From Actinomycetes bacterium (GTDB lineage: Bacteria; Actinomycetota; Actinomycetes; Mycobacteriales; Mycobacteriaceae), in the NCBI GenBank assembly GCA_023388385.1, contig JAEWGK010000017.1, forward strand, positions 1 through 12,557: 12,557 bases of DNA, given 5' to 3'. Shown in pieces: positions 9,607 to 12,557 of the stretch (within the stretch, counting starts at the first letter, position 1; each line of letters opens with the position of its first letter). Under the pieces are notes generated by a model. The model worked only from the letters and a program-made list of their open reading frames with translations. It did not search any database and was not told where the DNA came from. The position numbers and the translations under genes are program-made.

Positions 9607-11586
9607 GGCGACGCCCCACCCGGCGATGCCGCAGCTCCCACGGCGACCGACCACGACATCGCCGGCGACCGCGGCACCGTGGCGCGAACGTTCCTCGCCT
9701 CCTTCGAGGGCCGCCTCGCCGTGGCAGCACTGGCCGCGATCATCCTGTTCCTCGTCCTGGCCGCCGCCGTCCAGCCCGCCGACGGCTCGCTCCAGTGGTT
9801 GCTCGTCCGCATCCCGCTCATCGGGGTCGTCATCGTGGGCGGCATCCCGCTCATCCGCGACGTCGTCACGGCCATGATCAAGTACGACGGCGGGGCGGAC
9901 ATGCTCGCCGCCATCTCCATCGTCACGTCGGTGCTGCTCGGCGAGTGGCTCGTCGCGGCCATCATCGTCCTCATGCTCTCCGGCGGCGAGGCGCTGGAGG
10001 AGGCCGCGTCACAGCGCGCCTCCCGCACCCTCGACGCCATCGCCCGGCGCACCCCGACCGTCGCGCACAGGCTGCGGAGCACCGACCTCTCCGGCGGCTT
10101 CGACGACATCGCGGCCGGCGACGTCATGGTCGGAGACCTCGTGGCCGTCCTGCCCCACGAGCTGTGCCCGGTCGACGGTGAGGTCGTCTCCGGCCACGGC
10201 GCGATGGACGAGTCCTACCTGACGGGCGAGCCGTACGTCGTCTCCAAGTCCGTCGGCTCGGCCGTCATGTCCGGCGCCGTCAACGGCGAGGGCACGCTGT
10301 CGGTCCGGGCCACCGCCCGCGCGGAGGACTCCCGCTACGCCCAGATCGTCGGCGTGCTGAAGGACGCGGAGGAGGACCGCCCGCCGATGCGCCGTCTCGC
10401 CGACCGTCTCGGCGCCTGGTACACCGTCGTAGCCGTCGTCCTCGGCGCCATCGGATGGATCGTCTCCGGCGACCCGACGCGCTTCCTCGCCGTGGTCGTC
10501 GTCGCCACGCCGTGCCCGCTGCTCATCGGCGTTCCGGTGGCCATCATCGGCGCGATTTCGCTGTCGGCGAAGCGCGGCATCATCATCCGCGACCCCGGCA
10601 TCCTGGAGCGCGTCTCCACGGTGGGCGACATCATGTTCGACAAAACCGGCACACTGACCTACGGCCGTCCGGCGATCACGGAGATCGCGGCGGTCGACGG
10701 TGCCGACGCCAACGTCCTGCTCGCCCGCGCCGCGGCGCTGGAGGAGTACTCCCGCCATCCGCTGGCCGCCGCCGTCCGCGACGCCGCCATCGGGCGCGGC
10801 CTGGACATCCCCGCCGTCACCGAGGTCGCGGAGAAGCCCGGCATGGGCCTGACCGGGATCGTTGACGGCCACGAGGTCGCACTGACCAGCCGAGCTCGCG
10901 CGCTGCGAGAGGACCCGGCCCGCGGCGCCGAGCTGCCGTTCGACGTGTCGGGCATGGAGACCGCGGTGCTGGTCGACGGCCGGATCGAGGGCCTCATCCG
11001 CTTCCGCGACCAGCCGCGCGCCTCCGCCGGCGAATTCCTGGCGCACCTGCCGAAGCACCACGGCGTCCGCCGCACGATGATCCTCTCCGGCGACCGCGAG
11101 TCGGAGGTCCGCCATCTCGCCGATCAGGTCGGCATCGACGAGGTCCACGCGGGCCTGACCCCGGAGGACAAGCTCTCGATCGTCCGCGAACGCACCGCGG
11201 AGAGCCGCACGCTGTTCCTCGGCGACGGCATCAACGACGCCCCGGCCATGACCGCCGCAACCGTCGGCGTCGCCTTCGGCACGGCCAACGACGTCACGAC
11301 GGAGGCCGCCGGCGCCGTCGTCCTCGACTCCTCCCTGGAGCGCCTCGACGACCTGCTGCACATCGGCCGCCGCATGCGCCGCATCGCACTGCAGTCGGTG
11401 CTTGCCGGCATTGGCCTGTCCATCATCGGCATGATCCTGGCCGTCTTCGGCCTGCTGCCGCCGCTGGCCGGCGCGATCGCGCAGGAGGTCATTGACGTCC
11501 TCGTCGTGCTGAACGCCGCCCGGGTGCCGTTCATCCACGGCCCGCTGTCGGACTTCGACGACGCGGGAACGCGTGACGGCGCATGA
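9604..11586 (+). CDS. P1B-type heavy-metal-translocating ATPase, TPC subtype
   Basis: Membrane pump that uses ATP to move a transition metal, normally out of the cytosol. From ATG 9604 it has 660 residues. Seen: hydrophobic segments about 38-56, 66-84, 99-112, 114-128, 272-290, 296-318, 598-620 and 625-648 (eight, the P1B plan); actuator motif TGEP (207-210); phosphorylation motif DKTGTLT with Asp346; the P1B-specific His385-Pro386 in SRHPLA; and GDGINDAP (540-547). The metal-site motif in segment 6 is Thr302-Pro303-Cys304, in place of the CPC of Cu/Zn/Cd pumps or the SPC of P1B-4. TPC is known from P1B-5 (Nia-type, nickel/iron) pumps and from many unassigned actinobacterial ATPases, so the substrate is open. 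There is no N-terminal HMA domain and no Cys/His-rich tail, and no metal regulator gene is adjacent in the window. An ATG at 9580 would add eight residues. Confidence 0.92.
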   Translation: MGDAPPGDAAAPTATDHDIAGDRGTVARTFLASFEGRLAVAALAAIILFLVLAAAVQPADGSLQWLLVRIPLIGVVIVGGIPLIRDVVTAMIKYDGGADMLAAISIVTSVLLGEWLVAAIIVLMLSGGEALEEAASQRASRTLDAIARRTPTVAHRLRSTDLSGGFDDIAAGDVMVGDLVAVLPHELCPVDGEVVSGHGAMDESYLTGEPYVVSKSVGSAVMSGAVNGEGTLSVRATARAEDSRYAQIVGVLKDAEEDRPPMRRLADRLGAWYTVVAVVLGAIGWIVSGDPTRFLAVVVVATPCPLLIGVPVAIIGAISLSAKRGIIIRDPGILERVSTVGDIMFDKTGTLTYGRPAITEIAAVDGADANVLLARAAALEEYSRHPLAAAVRDAAIGRGLDIPAVTEVAEKPGMGLTGIVDGHEVALTSRARALREDPARGAELPFDVSGMETAVLVDGRIEGLIRFRDQPRASAGEFLAHLPKHHGVRRTMILSGDRESEVRHLADQVGIDEVHAGLTPEDKLSIVRERTAESRTLFLGDGINDAPAMTAATVGVAFGTANDVTTEAAGAVVLDSSLERLDDLLHIGRRMRRIALQSVLAGIGLSIIGMILAVFGLLPPLAGAIAQEVIDVLVVLNAARVPFIHGPLSDFDDAGTRDGA

Positions 11587-11593
11587 CCCGCGT

Positions 11594-11619
11594 CCCCGGC
11601 CCTACGGCTGGTCCTGGGG
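11594..11619. terminator. Hairpin between the convergent ATPase and thioesterase genes
   Basis: CCCCGGCC (11594-11601) can pair with GGTCCTGGGG (11610-11619) in eight G-C pairs with two single T bulges and an 8-nt loop that includes the thioesterase stop. The intergenic gap is only 15 bp, so a shared bidirectional terminator would have to sit here. There is no T-tract. Confidence 0.25.
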
Positions 11620-12489
11620 GCGCACGAGTAGCGTCTGGACGCTGCGGCCGATGGGCCCGCGCGCGTCGTAGAGCTCACCGGCGGTCATGCCGATGCCGTC
11701 GGGGCCGATGGAGCCTCGGGCGGCGATGCCCAGCCACCAGTCTCCGGTGAACTCCGGGACGCGGTGGAGGTGGACGACGAGGTCGGTGTTCATGAACGCC
11801 CACTCCGACGGGTCGAGCGTCGCGCCGATGCCGTTGGCGGTGTCGACGACCTGCATGAGCCGCTCCACCGGCGACGGCTCCTCGCCGTCGACGACGGGCA
11901 GGCGGGTGCGCACCCAGTGCACGGGCGGGGCCTGCCCGCCGGCGCCCGGCAGCGGGTCCGGGTCAGCCGCGGCGACCGCCTCGACCGAGTCGATGTAGCC
12001 GCCGCCCCACGCGTCGATGAGCGGCACGCCGTCCGGCCCCGCCTGGTCGGGACCGGGGATGGGCCGCTCAAAGGCACGCTCGATGCCGGAAGTCTCCGCC
12101 ACCGCCATCCGCCACGCGCTCGCCGACGCCACCGGCCGCCACGACCCGCGAACCTCCGCGAGGAGCTCGGCCTCAACCTTGAGGATCTGCCGGCCGGGCC
12201 GGGAGATCCACGACCGGGCGCGCAGCTCCGTGTAGGGCACCGCGCCGAGCAGGTCGACGGCGATGCGCGTGGTGCGGGTGCCCTCCGGGATGCCGGAGCA
12301 GCGCTCCAGCATGCGGGTCAGCAGCGCAGCCGGGGGAGAGCCGTGCTGGAACGGGCCCCACGCGCCGTGGGTGTGCTCCGTGGGCATGAAGCGGAGGAAC
12401 TCGCCGCCGGACGCGGCCATCCCCCCGGGCCCGGCCGAATCCCCGTCGTCGACGGGGCCGAGGGGCAGGAAGTAGGCGGGTGCGTTCAT
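11602..12489 (-). CDS. Acyl-CoA thioesterase-like double-hotdog protein
   Basis: Likely hydrolyses acyl-CoA to free acid and CoA in the cytosol; the chain length it prefers cannot be told. The 295 residues form two hotdog halves. The N-terminal half shows GAWGPFQHGSPPAALLTRML (42-61). The C-terminal half shows WVRTRLPVVDGE (192-203), VVDTANGIG (214-222), WAFMNTDLVVHLHR (230-243), WLGIAARGSIGPDGIGMT (252-269) and GRSVQTLLV (281-289). By analogy with the Asp-Thr-Gln triad of E. coli TesB, Asp216, Thr235 and Gln285 are candidates; the Thr-Gln spacing is the same, and this is inference. ATG 12489 lies 7 nt after a TACCCT box; a longer frame with an ATG at 12537 would run through that promoter. 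The gene converges on the ATPase gene; no other lipid gene is in view. Confidence 0.88.
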   Translation of the reverse strand: MNAPAYFLPLGPVDDGDSAGPGGMAASGGEFLRFMPTEHTHGAWGPFQHGSPPAALLTRMLERCSGIPEGTRTTRIAVDLLGAVPYTELRARSWISRPGRQILKVEAELLAEVRGSWRPVASASAWRMAVAETSGIERAFERPIPGPDQAGPDGVPLIDAWGGGYIDSVEAVAAADPDPLPGAGGQAPPVHWVRTRLPVVDGEEPSPVERLMQVVDTANGIGATLDPSEWAFMNTDLVVHLHRVPEFTGDWWLGIAARGSIGPDGIGMTAGELYDARGPIGRSVQTLLVRPQDQP

Positions 12490-12496
12490 GGACGAA

Positions 12497-12502
12497 AGGG
12501 TA
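12497..12502 (-). promoter_or_regulatory. -10 box of the thioesterase gene, leaderless type
   Basis: TACCCT on the minus strand (12502 to 12497), 7 nt before the ATG at 12489, the same arrangement as uppP and the reductase-like gene. The remaining bases to the right edge hold no gene start that I can support. Confidence 0.65.
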
Positions 12503-12557
12503 GCGCCGCGGGCGTGCCGCACGGCCGGATTCGCCACGGCGGGGGTAATCCCGGCCG

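Noticed and set aside
12531..12557. Possible divergent promoter (GGGGGTAATCC) for a gene beyond the right edge
   Set aside because: The hexamer lacks the final T of a -10 box and no start codon is inside the window.

Overview
The window looks like core chromosome of a high-GC actinobacterium of the order Mycobacteriales, most likely Corynebacterium or a close relative. The signs are visibly high G+C (around 70 % by eye), a mycothiol ligase gene (mshC), a uppP / lppL / pyrD neighbourhood that recalls the mycobacterial arrangement, and start codons placed directly behind TANNNT -10 boxes, as in leaderless corynebacterial and mycobacterial transcripts. I see no insertion sequence, phage gene, CRISPR array, tRNA or rRNA.

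Layout. Three genes run leftward from about 3.27 kb: an aldo/keto reductase-fold protein that has lost most of its catalytic residues, an LppL-like lipoprotein, and pyrD (class 2 dihydroorotate dehydrogenase, cut by the left edge). lppL and pyrD are translationally coupled through TGATG. A 71-bp divergent promoter region separates this group from uppP (undecaprenyl-diphosphatase), which reads rightward and is followed on the same strand by mshC (mycothiol cysteine ligase), metH (cobalamin-dependent methionine synthase) and a P1B-type metal ATPase. A leftward double-hotdog acyl-CoA thioesterase gene converges on the ATPase gene with a 15-bp gap. All gaps are below 200 bp.

Functionally this is mostly housekeeping: pyrimidine synthesis, recycling of the cell-wall lipid carrier, the low-molecular-weight thiol, methionine/one-carbon metabolism, metal homeostasis and acyl-CoA turnover. 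Most genes have their own promoter, so this is a row of mainly single-gene units and not one pathway operon.

Points worth a second look: (1) six genes share a -10 box 6-8 nt before the start codon, three with the identical arrangement TACCCT-N7-start; (2) the aldo/keto reductase homologue keeps only Asp of the Asp-Tyr-Lys-His tetrad; (3) the uppP/reductase divergent promoters have abutting -35 zones on a 9-bp perfect inverted repeat; (4) the metal ATPase gene is the exception to the leaderless pattern, with a leader whose predicted hairpin holds the start codon in its stem and the ribosome binding site in its loop. I found no clear new multi-gene system.
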